Shown in pieces: positions 1-6,633 of a stretch of DNA of 6,706 nt. A program made the position numbers and the translations under genes. The DNA comes from an uncultured Oscillospiraceae bacterium (GTDB lineage Bacteria > Bacillota > Clostridia > Oscillospirales > Oscillospiraceae), in the NCBI GenBank assembly GCA_934661715.1, contig CAKUJL010000084.1:1-6706 (forward strand). The letters are read 5' to 3'. The notes under the pieces are model-generated. The model was not told the DNA's origin and ran no database searches. It saw only the letters and a list, made by a program, of their open reading frames with translations. How positions within the stretch are numbered: position 1 is the first letter of the stretch; the number at the start of each line of letters is the position of its first letter.

Positions 1-88
1 CCCCTTGCGGCAAGGGGCCGATTCCCCCTGTCAGGGGGAAATGTCCCGAAGGGACAAAGAGGGTAGGGATGCTGTCACCGAAGGTGAC
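1..88. repeat. Run of four small perfect hairpins with 3-nt loops
   Basis: Four perfect inverted repeats follow one another. They are 1-17 (7-bp stem CCCCTTG, loop CGG), 22-40 (8-bp stem TTCCCCCT, loop GTC), 42-56 (6-bp stem TGTCCC, loop GAA) and 74-88 (6-bp stem GTCACC, loop GAA). None is followed by a T tract on either strand, so they do not look like intrinsic terminators. The cluster runs off the left edge and seems to be part of a larger repeat element that continues to about position 232. The style matches palindromic intergenic repeats I recall from GC-rich gut Clostridia, but I could not search for copies. Confidence 0.7.
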
Positions 89-175
89 TGAGGGGATTGA
101 GCGCTGGTCGCCGGACGCAGTCGGTATTTTGCTACTGCCCACTGCACAATCCCTCAGTCAGCTGGCGCTGACAGC
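71..175. repeat. Inverted pair of ~29-nt units around a 47-nt core (MITE/REP-like)
   Basis: The unit at 71-99 and the reverse complement of 147-175 are both 29 nt and nearly the same. Both begin GCTGTCA, end in ATTG, and share TGACTGAGGG before a variable G run; they differ in the hairpin loop (GAA against GCCA), the adjoining stem pair and one G. Each unit also folds on itself: stem GTCACC at 74-88 and stem GTCAGC at 157-172. The 47-nt core at 100-146 contains GCAGT at 117-121, which can pair with ACTGC at 134-138. No reading frame makes sense here. Two inverted copies round a short core resemble a miniature non-coding element or a REP-type palindrome; no target-site duplication was identified. 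Confidence 0.6.
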
Positions 176-193
176 CCCCTTTACACAAAGGGG
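176..193. repeat. Perfect hairpin, 7-bp stem CCCCTTT with ACAC loop
   Basis: CCCCTTT at 176-182 pairs with AAAGGGG at 187-193 across the tetraloop ACAC. It sits just outside the right 29-nt inverted unit and probably belongs to the same repeat element. No T tract follows on the plus strand, so termination ahead of mutS is not supported. Confidence 0.6.
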
Positions 194-194
194 C

Positions 195-232
195 CTTTGG
201 TGCCGCGCAATTCTTTGGTGCGCCGCGTGATT
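195..232. repeat. Imperfect tandem duplication of an 18-20 nt unit
   Basis: CTTTGGTGC followed by a CGCG-rich stretch and a final ATT occurs at 195-212 and again immediately at 213-232. The second copy is 2 nt longer, and the copies differ at a few positions in their second half. It lies between the hairpin element and the mutS ribosome binding site. No function can be read from it. Confidence 0.55.
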
Positions 233-284
233 GACCCCATGCCGCAAAATACGATTCCCTGAAATCATTTCGGAGGTTTTTTCT

Positions 285-2885
285 ATGGCTGAACTGACGC
301 CCATGATGCAGCAGTACCGCACCGTGAAGGAGCGCAACCCCGACTGCATTCTCTTTTTCCGGCTGGGCGATTTCTATGAAATGTTCGACGAGGACGCACG
401 CATTGCCTCGCGCGAGCTCGATCTCACGCTTACCAGCCGCGACCATGCCAAGGACAAGGCCCCGGAGGACAAGGTGCCGATGTGCGGCGTGCCGTTCCAT
501 TCCTCGGAGGGGTATATCGCGCGTCTGGTACAGAAGGGCTACAAGGTCGCCATCTGTGAGCAGATGGAAGACCCGGCTCTGGCAAAGGGCCTTGTCAAAC
601 GCGACATCATCCGCATCGTAACGCCCGGCACCGTGACGGAAAGCTCGATGCTCGACGAATCCAAAAACAATTATTACGCCTGCGTCTACGGTCAAAACGG
701 CAGATTCGGCGCGGCGTTCTGCGATATTTCGACCGGCGCGTTCAGCGCCACCGCAATTTCCGGCCCCGACGCCGAAGACGCCGTCTGCAACGAGCTTGGA
801 AGCTTCAGCCCCACAGAACTGCTGCTCGGCGCAGACGCCGAGACCTCGGAAGCGCTCAAGACCGCGGCCAGCGGAAAACTCGGCTGCTGCATGGGAAGAA
901 GCCATGAGCACCAGTTCGATTTCAGCCTCTGCAAGGCTGCCGTAGAGGCGCAGTTTTCGAAAACACAGGAACAGCTCGGCCTTGCGGGGCAGGACGAGGT
1001 CGTCATCGCGGCGGGTGCGCTTTTATGTGCGCTGCGCGACGCGCAGAAAAACGAGCTGCCGCACATCCGCGAGCTCGACTATTACGTCGCGGGAAAATTC
1101 ATGGGTCTTGACTTAACGGCCCGGCGCAATCTGGAGCTCACCGAGACCATGCGCTCGAAGGAGAAAAAGGGGAGCCTTTTGGGCGTTCTCGACCAGACGA
1201 AAACCGCGATGGGAGGACGGCTTCTTCGCTCGTGGATGGAGCGCCCGCTCTTAAGCCCGAACGCCATTTCCAGACGGCTTTCCGCCACACAGGAGCTCGT
1301 GGACAAAACGATCGACCGCGAAGAGCTGCGGCTTTCCCTGCGCGAGGTGTCGGACTATGAGCGCGTTATGGCGCGTATCGTCACCGGAACGGCCAACTGC
1401 CGCGATCTGGTCGCCCTGGGGCAGGGCGCGGCGGTGCTTCCCGCGATTCATGACCGGCTTTCTTCGATGCAGTCCCCGCTCTTACAGGAAATTTTCGAAA
1501 GCCTCGACACGCTCGAGGATCTGAAAACAGCCATTGAAACCACCATCGTCGACGAGCCACCCTTCGTTCTGCGCGAGGGCGGCATGATCCGCGACGGCGC
1601 AAACGAAGAGCTCGATAAGCTTCGCGAAATTCAGAACGGCGGCACCGGAATGCTCACGGCCATTGAAGCGCGAGAAAAGGAAGCCACCGGCATCCGCAAT
1701 CTTCGTGTGGGCTATAACCGCGTGTTTGGCTATTATATTGAGGTCGCCAAGGGTCAGCTCGGTCTTGTGCCGGATTCTTATATCCGCAAGCAGACGCTTT
1801 CGACCGGCGAACGCTACATCACGCAGGAATTAAAAGAGCTCGAGTCGAAAATTCTGGGCGCGAAGGACCGCATTGTCTCGCTGGAATACGAAATTTTCAC
1901 GCAGCTTCGCACAAAGGTCTCCGAGCAGGCCCCGCGCGTGCAGAAAACGGCGCAGGCCATCGCGCAGCTGGACGTTCTTTGCAGCTTTGCGCACACGGCG
2001 GTGCACAACCACTACTGCCGTCCCGAGGTAGACCTCTCGGGCGAGATTCGCATCACGCAGGGCCGGCATCCGGTCGTCGAGCAGATGCTCAAAAATACGC
2101 TCTTTGTCCCAAATGACACGGTGCTTGGAGCCGACGGCTGCCGCGCCGCGATCATCACGGGCCCCAATATGGCCGGTAAATCGACCTATATGCGGCAGGT
2201 AGCGCTCATCGTTCTGATGGCGCAGATGGGAAGCTTTGTTCCCGCGTCGAGCGCGCGCATCGGCATTGTCGACAAGCTCTTTACCCGCATCGGCGCGTCC
2301 GACGATCTGTCCTCCGGCCAGTCGACATTTATGGTCGAAATGAACGAGGTGGCGGACATTCTCAAAAACGCAACGCCGCGGTCGCTTCTCATTTTGGACG
2401 AAATTGGCCGCGGCACGTCGACGTTTGACGGCATGGCGATCGCGAAGGCGGTTTTAGAGTACGCGGTCGACGCCAAAAAGCTCGGCGCGAAGACGCTTTT
2501 CGCCACGCACTATCACGAGCTGACATCCATGGATCAGGAGATCCCCGAAATTCGGAACTTCAACATCGCCGTCAAAAAGCGGCAGGGCGAAATGATCTTC
2601 CTTCGCAAAATTGTCCCCGGCGCGGCGGACGACAGCTACGGCGTGGAGGTCGCGAAGCTCGCGGGCCTTCCCGATAAGCTCATCGCCAGAGCCCGCGCGG
2701 TGCTCAAAGAGCTCGAATCCGGCGCACCGAAGGCCCCGGTCATCCGGAAAGAGGCGTCCGACCAGGTGAGCCTGATGGACCTGCAGGCGGACGAAATTCG
2801 CGAAAAGCTCGCCGCCGTCAACGTCGAAACCCTCACGCCCATCGAGGCGATGAACGTACTTTACCAGCTCAAGCAAATGCTTTGA
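285..2885 (+). CDS. mutS: DNA mismatch repair protein MutS
   Basis: This is the mismatch-recognition ATPase of DNA repair. It slides on DNA as a dimer, binds mispairs and small loops, and recruits MutL in an ATP-dependent way. The 866-aa product has a normal MutS length. The N-terminal mismatch-binding domain carries GDFYE at residues 28-32, with the intercalating Phe30 and Glu32. The connector and lever/clamp regions follow (about 125-560). The ABC-type ATPase has Walker A GPNMAGKST (626-634), the SSGQSTFMVEM loop (676-686), Walker B LLILDE (701-706) and the FATHYHEL segment with His742 and His744. A short C-terminal tail contains QVSLM (827-831), a possible beta-clamp contact. The ATG at 285 is chosen because GGAGG lies 8 nt upstream at 272-276; an in-frame extension to the TTG at 231 lacks such a site. 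First gene of the visible operon and complete. Confidence 0.98.
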   Translation: MAELTPMMQQYRTVKERNPDCILFFRLGDFYEMFDEDARIASRELDLTLTSRDHAKDKAPEDKVPMCGVPFHSSEGYIARLVQKGYKVAICEQMEDPALAKGLVKRDIIRIVTPGTVTESSMLDESKNNYYACVYGQNGRFGAAFCDISTGAFSATAISGPDAEDAVCNELGSFSPTELLLGADAETSEALKTAASGKLGCCMGRSHEHQFDFSLCKAAVEAQFSKTQEQLGLAGQDEVVIAAGALLCALRDAQKNELPHIRELDYYVAGKFMGLDLTARRNLELTETMRSKEKKGSLLGVLDQTKTAMGGRLLRSWMERPLLSPNAISRRLSATQELVDKTIDREELRLSLREVSDYERVMARIVTGTANCRDLVALGQGAAVLPAIHDRLSSMQSPLLQEIFESLDTLEDLKTAIETTIVDEPPFVLREGGMIRDGANEELDKLREIQNGGTGMLTAIEAREKEATGIRNLRVGYNRVFGYYIEVAKGQLGLVPDSYIRKQTLSTGERYITQELKELESKILGAKDRIVSLEYEIFTQLRTKVSEQAPRVQKTAQAIAQLDVLCSFAHTAVHNHYCRPEVDLSGEIRITQGRHPVVEQMLKNTLFVPNDTVLGADGCRAAIITGPNMAGKSTYMRQVALIVLMAQMGSFVPASSARIGIVDKLFTRIGASDDLSSGQSTFMVEMNEVADILKNATPRSLLILDEIGRGTSTFDGMAIAKAVLEYAVDAKKLGAKTLFATHYHELTSMDQEIPEIRNFNIAVKKRQGEMIFLRKIVPGAADDSYGVEVAKLAGLPDKLIARARAVLKELESGAPKAPVIRKEASDQVSLMDLQADEIREKLAAVNVETLTPIEAMNVLYQLKQML

Positions 2886-2892
2886 TTTTATG

Positions 2893-2899
2893 AAAGGAG
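2893..2899 (+). promoter_or_regulatory. Ribosome binding site fixing a TTG start
   Basis: AAAGGAG stands 9 nt before the TTG at 2909. It supports TTG as the start of the membrane protease gene, since the nearby ATG at 2890 opens a different, meaningless frame and has no upstream site at suitable distance. Confidence 0.8.
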
Positions 2900-2908
2900 C
2901 CGAGTCGC

Positions 2909-3610
2909 TTGGCAAAATCCTATTACTCGCTCGGAAGAAACCTCTCACGGGCCGAAGCCATCGCTGGATGGTGCTATCTGCCGTTTTATCTGGTGCTGCT
3001 GAGCGCAATGATTCAGTACGCCGCCGCGGCGCTGCACGTAACGCCCTCGGCCATCACGGTAAACGTCATCTACTTTTCCGTGAACCTTCTGTTCGTGCTG
3101 CTCGTGTTCCGGAATTTCCTGCTGCAGCGGTTTTTTGGCTCCGGGTTCTGGAACTTCGTGCAGACGCTGATCCTTGGCTTCGTGCTCTATTACGCGGGCA
3201 CGTGGGTCATTCAGCTGCTCGAGAGCAAGCTCGCGGGGGATTTTGTCATTTATAATAATGAGACCGTAACCGAGCTCATTTCCACCAACCGCTATGTGAT
3301 GCTGGCCGCCAGCGTGATTTTCGCGCCCATCGTGGAAGAAACGCTCGTGCGCGGCGTGGTCTTCGGGACCATCCGGCCGGCGTCAAGAGTGCTGGCCTAC
3401 ATCGTCTCGGCGCTTTTGTTTACCCTCATGCACAACTGGCAGTATTTTGGGCTGCATCCGTTCGTTTCGATTCTGCTCAGCTGCCTTCCCTATCTTCCGG
3501 CGTCGGTCGCGCTGGCGTGGGTCTATGAAAAGGGCGGCACCATCTGGGCCCCCATCACGCTCCACGCGCTCATCAACGCCATGTCCTTCGGTCTTCTGAC
3601 CCTGTCCTAA
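2909..3610 (+). CDS. CPBP (Abi/CAAX-type) intramembrane metalloprotease homologue
   Basis: A 233-residue, strongly hydrophobic protein predicted to lie in the cytoplasmic membrane. Apparent membrane segments fall near residues 22-42, 50-72, 83-105, 129-148, 160-176, 185-205 and 212-230. It carries all three hallmark motifs of the CPBP family, which includes eukaryotic Rce1. These are EExxxR as EETLVR (Glu143, Glu144, Arg148), FxxxH as FTLMH (Phe171, His175) and HxxxN as HALIN (His219, Asn223). The putative catalytic glutamates and metal-ligand histidines are therefore intact and an active protease is plausible. Bacterial family members have been linked to peptide maturation, bacteriocin immunity and cell-wall control; the substrate here is unknown. 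It sits 23 nt after mutS and 10 nt before mutL, so it is co-transcribed with both. Start is TTG with a good binding site. A repair role is not implied by the sequence. Confidence 0.93.
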   Translation: MAKSYYSLGRNLSRAEAIAGWCYLPFYLVLLSAMIQYAAAALHVTPSAITVNVIYFSVNLLFVLLVFRNFLLQRFFGSGFWNFVQTLILGFVLYYAGTWVIQLLESKLAGDFVIYNNETVTELISTNRYVMLAASVIFAPIVEETLVRGVVFGTIRPASRVLAYIVSALLFTLMHNWQYFGLHPFVSILLSCLPYLPASVALAWVYEKGGTIWAPITLHALINAMSFGLLTLS

Positions 3611-3615
3611 GGAGG
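3608..3615 (+). promoter_or_regulatory. mutL ribosome binding site overlapping the upstream stop codon
   Basis: TAAGGAGG is a full-length anti-16S match, and its first three bases are the stop codon of the protease gene. The mutL ATG follows after a 5-nt spacer. A ribosome finishing the protease gene would sit on the mutL start site, so translational coupling between the two is likely (inference). Confidence 0.8.
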
Positions 3616-3620
3616 TTTCC

Positions 3621-5606
3621 ATGCCGAAAATTATGCAGCTCAGCCCCCACGTGGCGGATCTGATCGCCGCCGGTGAGGTGGTCGAGCGCCCCGCCTCCGT
3701 CGTCAAGGAGCTGACGGAAAACGCCATTGACGCGGGCGCGACGCGCATTACCATTGAAATTCAGAACGGCGGCATGACCCTCATCCGCATTTCCGACAAC
3801 GGCTGCGGCATGGCGCTCGAGGACGCAAGAGTTGCGTTCCTGCGCCACGCAACGAGCAAAATCCGCACAAAGGACGACCTGGCCGCCATCTCGACCCTCG
3901 GCTTCCGCGGAGAAGCGCTTGCCGCCATTTCCGCCGTCAGCCGCATCGATCTTCTCACCAAAGCCGCCGATAGCCCCGGCGTGAGCCTGCATCTGGACGC
4001 GGGACAGATCACGCAGGAGGACCCCGCGGGCTGCCCGGAGGGCACGACGATTCTGGTGCGCGACCTGTTTTATAACACGCCCGCGCGGATGAAGTTCATG
4101 AAGTCCGATCAGGCCGAGGCCTCGGCGGCGTTTCTCGCCGTGCAGCAGCAGGCTCTGGCGCACCCCGAAATTGCCTTCCGCTTCTTGAAAGACGGCGCCG
4201 AGCAGCTCTCCACCGCCGGTTCCGGCGACCGCATGGGCGCGATCTACACCGTCTTTGGCCGCGAGATCGCAAACGGCATGGTCGAGGTCAAGGGCTCGTG
4301 GGAGCAGTTTTCGGTGCGCGGCTACGTGACAAAGCCCACCTGTACGCGCGGAAACCGCTCGTACCAGTACTTTTTCGTCAATTCCCGCTTCATCAAGTCC
4401 CGGATGCTCTCCGCGGCGCTCGAAGAAGCGTATAAAAACCAGCTCATGGTCGGCAGGTTTCCGGCCTGCGTGCTGGAGATCGATCTTCCGGTGCAGGCCG
4501 TCGATGTAAATGTCCACCCGGCCAAGACGGAGGTCAAGTTTTTATCCGAGCGCGGCGCATTCGACGCGGTGCACTACGCGGTGCTGTCGGCTCTGAACAA
4601 AGCGCCGGGAAGACCCTCGGTAAAGCTGCCAACGACAAAGCAGGAAGCCGCCATACAGGCCGCATCGCCCGCGCCCCGGCCCGGCTTCTTCAAAACCCAG
4701 GCGCCGGAAGAATTTCGTCGCACGGCAAGCGCCGCGGAGGAAAACCCGTTTGTGTCTTCCGCGCGTCCGGCGGCAAAGCCCGTTTCCGTTTTTGTCGACG
4801 AGCCGTCGTATCTGTCGGCGGCACTGGCCTCTCCCGTGCAGATTCCGGCCCGCTCGCCGAAAAAGCCGGAAGAGAAGCCCGCCGCGCCGGTAACGCCGCT
4901 TCCCGCGGAACCAAAACCGGAAGCGCACGTCCCCGTGACGCTGCCGCTTCTGGACGAGTCCCGCCCGGTGGCAGTCGAGCTTCCGCCTGAGAAGAAGGAA
5001 GCCTCCGAACCGGCGCAGCAGGCGCTCTCGATGCCCGAGGTCTCCTTCCGCGTCATCGGAGAGACGATGAACACCTACATCTTAGTCGAGCAGGGAGAGA
5101 GTCTTCTTCTCATCGACAAGCACGCCGCGCATGAACGGGTGCTGTTTGAAAAATTAAAGTCGGAAGAGCACCCCGTCATGCCGCAGCTTTTATTGGAGCC
5201 GCTTGCCCTGCATCTGACAAAGCCGGAGGCCGAGGCGGTGCTCGAAAACGCGGCGCTTTTGGAAGGCCTCGGCTTCGAGGTCTCGGAATTTTCCGATTTG
5301 CAGCTCGTTCTGCGGCAGATCCCGTCCGAGCTTTCGCCCGAAGACGCGTGCGCGGCTCTGGAGGCATTCGCGGAAGACCTTCTCGGCGGCAAGCGGCCGT
5401 CGCAAAGTGACCTTCGCGACAATCTGCTGCACACGATGGCCTGCAAGGCGGCGATCAAGGCAGGCTGGCACACGGAGCCCGCAGAGCGCGAAGCTCTGGT
5501 GCGCGAGGTTCTCTCGCGAGACGATATCAAATATTGCCCGCACGGGCGGCCCGTGTGCATTGAGCTGACAAAAAAGGAGCTTGAAAAGCAGTTCAAGCGC
5601 ACATAA
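3621..5606 (+). CDS. mutL: DNA mismatch repair protein MutL (endonuclease type)
   Basis: MutL links MutS mismatch recognition to strand nicking and downstream excision. The 661-aa product begins with a GHKL ATPase: KELTENAIDAGAT with catalytic Glu30 and Mg-binding Asn34, DNGCGM (59-64), RHATSKI (75-81) and GFRGEAL (94-100). Residues about 330-470 form a Pro/Ala/Lys/Glu-rich linker, presumably disordered. The C-terminal dimerisation domain has the nicking-endonuclease metal motifs: DKHAAHERVLFE (499-510, matching DQHA-x2-E-x4-E with Lys for Gln), ACKAAI (607-612) and CPHGRP (639-644). QLLLEP (522-527) aligns by eye with the beta-clamp motif QEMIVP of B. subtilis MutL. Nuclease motifs are expected in bacteria lacking MutH, unlike E. 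coli. Start ATG has an excellent ribosome binding site. Complete, no frameshift seen. Confidence 0.98.
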   Translation: MPKIMQLSPHVADLIAAGEVVERPASVVKELTENAIDAGATRITIEIQNGGMTLIRISDNGCGMALEDARVAFLRHATSKIRTKDDLAAISTLGFRGEALAAISAVSRIDLLTKAADSPGVSLHLDAGQITQEDPAGCPEGTTILVRDLFYNTPARMKFMKSDQAEASAAFLAVQQQALAHPEIAFRFLKDGAEQLSTAGSGDRMGAIYTVFGREIANGMVEVKGSWEQFSVRGYVTKPTCTRGNRSYQYFFVNSRFIKSRMLSAALEEAYKNQLMVGRFPACVLEIDLPVQAVDVNVHPAKTEVKFLSERGAFDAVHYAVLSALNKAPGRPSVKLPTTKQEAAIQAASPAPRPGFFKTQAPEEFRRTASAAEENPFVSSARPAAKPVSVFVDEPSYLSAALASPVQIPARSPKKPEEKPAAPVTPLPAEPKPEAHVPVTLPLLDESRPVAVELPPEKKEASEPAQQALSMPEVSFRVIGETMNTYILVEQGESLLLIDKHAAHERVLFEKLKSEEHPVMPQLLLEPLALHLTKPEAEAVLENAALLEGLGFEVSEFSDLQLVLRQIPSELSPEDACAALEAFAEDLLGGKRPSQSDLRDNLLHTMACKAAIKAGWHTEPAEREALVREVLSRDDIKYCPHGRPVCIELTKKELEKQFKRT

Positions 5607-5610
5607 ACGA

Positions 5611-5617
5611 AAGGAGG
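5611..5617 (+). promoter_or_regulatory. Ribosome binding site fixing the miaA TTG start
   Basis: AAGGAGG lies 8 nt before the TTG at 5626. A longer in-frame reading to the TTG at 5581 would add 15 residues overlapping the end of mutL and would not match the normal MiaA N-terminus, so 5626 is preferred. Confidence 0.8.
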
Positions 5618-5625
5618 CGGCAGGC

Positions 5626-6558
5626 TTGGAGAAAATCATCTGCGTCGCGGGGCCGACGGCCTCGGGAAAAACACGGCTTGCCGTCGAGCTTGCAAAAGCG
5701 TATCACGGCGAGGTCCTGTCCTGCGACTCCATGCAGATCTATAAGGGCATGGCTATCGGAACGGCCGCGCCGACGCTTGCGGAAATGCAGGGCGTGCCGC
5801 ACCATATGATCGGCGTGATAGACCCGGCGGAGGATTTTTCCGTTGGGAAATACGTCGAGCTGGCAGAGCCGGTTTTGCAGGATATTTTGTCGCGCGGAAA
5901 AACCTGCGTGGTCTGCGGCGGCACGGGGCTTTACGCGGACAGTCTTCTTCTCGGGCGAAGCTTTGCTCCCTGTCCGTCGACCGGCGTGCGCGAAGCGCTG
6001 GAGCGGGAGGCAGAGCGAGACGGCATTGAACCGCTTCTCGAACGTTTGATGCTCGTCGACCCGGAATCGGGCGCGAAGCTCCACCCATCGGATAAGCGGC
6101 GGATCATACGGGCGCTGGAGGTCTATCTCGAAACCGGCGAGACCATTTCCGCGCACAACCGGAAAACGAAGCTGCTTCCTCCAAAGCACGAGGCCGTCTG
6201 GCTGGGGCTCAGCTTTGAAAACCGGCAGGCTCTGTATGACCGCATCGACCTTCGCGTCGAGAAAATGCTGGAAGCTGGGCTCCTGGATGAAATTCGCACG
6301 CTTTTGTCCTCCGGCGTTCCGCCCACCGCGACGGCCATGCAGGCCATCGGGTATAAGGAATACGTCGAGGTCTTGACCTCCGGCGGGAATTTGGACGCGG
6401 CGACGGCTCTGGTGCAGCAGCGCTCTCGCAACTATGCCAAGCGGCAGCTCACGTGGCTGCGCCGGAACGAACAGCTGCATTGGATCTTGCAGCCGCAAAA
6501 GCCGGATTTTGACGCCGTATTTCAGGCCGCTCGGGCGTATATTCCTTTTTTCGCGTAA
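5626..6558 (+). CDS. miaA: tRNA dimethylallyltransferase MiaA
   Basis: MiaA transfers a dimethylallyl group from DMAPP to N6 of adenosine 37 in tRNAs that read codons starting with U, giving i6A37, which MiaB can then methylthiolate. With a TTG start the protein is 310 aa, normal for the family, and begins MEKIICVAGPTASGKT. Visible motifs are the P-loop GPTASGKT (9-16), DSMQIY (34-39) in the substrate-binding region, GGTGLY (98-103), IGYKE (241-245) and the C-terminal RNYAKRQLTWLRR (268-280). All key segments are present with no break. It follows mutL by 19 nt, with a strong ribosome binding site between them, so it is probably translated from the same mRNA. The mutL-miaA order is also found in Proteobacteria and other Firmicutes. 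Confidence 0.97.
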   Translation: MEKIICVAGPTASGKTRLAVELAKAYHGEVLSCDSMQIYKGMAIGTAAPTLAEMQGVPHHMIGVIDPAEDFSVGKYVELAEPVLQDILSRGKTCVVCGGTGLYADSLLLGRSFAPCPSTGVREALEREAERDGIEPLLERLMLVDPESGAKLHPSDKRRIIRALEVYLETGETISAHNRKTKLLPPKHEAVWLGLSFENRQALYDRIDLRVEKMLEAGLLDEIRTLLSSGVPPTATAMQAIGYKEYVEVLTSGGNLDAATALVQQRSRNYAKRQLTWLRRNEQLHWILQPQKPDFDAVFQAARAYIPFFA

Positions 6559-6564
6559 GGAAAA

Positions 6565-6573
6565 TGGTACGAT
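6565..6573 (+). promoter_or_regulatory. Possible extended -10 promoter for hfq
   Basis: TGG directly followed by TACGAT (6568-6573) resembles a TGn-TATAAT extended -10 element. The matching -35 position holds only a T-rich stretch (6546-6551, 16-nt spacer), which is weak. If used, transcription would begin near 6580, giving hfq a leader of roughly 50 nt and some independence from the mutS-miaA transcript. Pattern match only. Confidence 0.35.
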
Positions 6574-6584
6574 AGGGATATTCC

Positions 6585-6612
6585 AAAAAAAGAAAAGGAA
6601 GCGTCCGCTTCC
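6585..6612 (-). terminator. Hairpin with T tract on the minus strand, possible antisense terminator
   Basis: GGAAGC (6597-6602) pairs with GCTTCC (6607-6612) across GTCC. On the minus strand the stem runs straight into TTTTCTTTTTTT (6596 down to 6585), the form of an intrinsic terminator for leftward transcripts that would otherwise enter miaA antisense. On the plus strand there is no T tract, so miaA-to-hfq read-through is not blocked. The stem is only 6 bp, so it may simply be a structure in the hfq leader. Confidence 0.35.
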
Positions 6613-6633
6613 GGAAAAAGAAGGAGTATCACT

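Noticed and set aside
1..193. Hairpins before mutS as intrinsic terminators of an upstream gene
   Set aside because: None is followed by a run of Ts on either strand, and their number and sequence fit a palindromic repeat better.
231..255. TTGACC (231-236) with TACGAT (250-255) as a mutS promoter
   Set aside because: The spacer is only 13 nt, too short for a standard sigma-A promoter, and no TGn extension precedes TACGAT. I see no better promoter in 1-284; the true one may lie to the left of the window or inside the repeat.
132..911. Antisense open frame of 259 codons across the start of mutS and the repeat region
   Set aside because: It runs through palindromic repeat DNA and opposite the conserved MutS N-terminus, with no recognisable protein features.
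2890..3255. Open frame of 121 codons starting at the ATG just after mutS
   Set aside because: It overlaps the protease gene in another frame, lacks a ribosome binding site and has an arginine-rich composition typical of an out-of-frame reading.
3573..4517. Antisense open frame of 314 codons opposite mutL
   Set aside because: It lies opposite conserved mutL ATPase sequence; long antisense frames are common in GC-rich coding DNA, and the translated sequence shows no recognisable family.
4608..5030. Low-complexity Pro/Ala/Glu-rich part of mutL as a frameshifted or foreign segment
   Set aside because: The frame stays open and both flanking domains are intact; MutL proteins normally have a variable, disordered linker here.
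6542..6562. TTCCTT/AAGGAA inverted repeat around the miaA stop codon as a terminator
   Set aside because: The stem is 6 bp and AT-rich with a 9-nt loop, and no T tract follows it on the plus strand.
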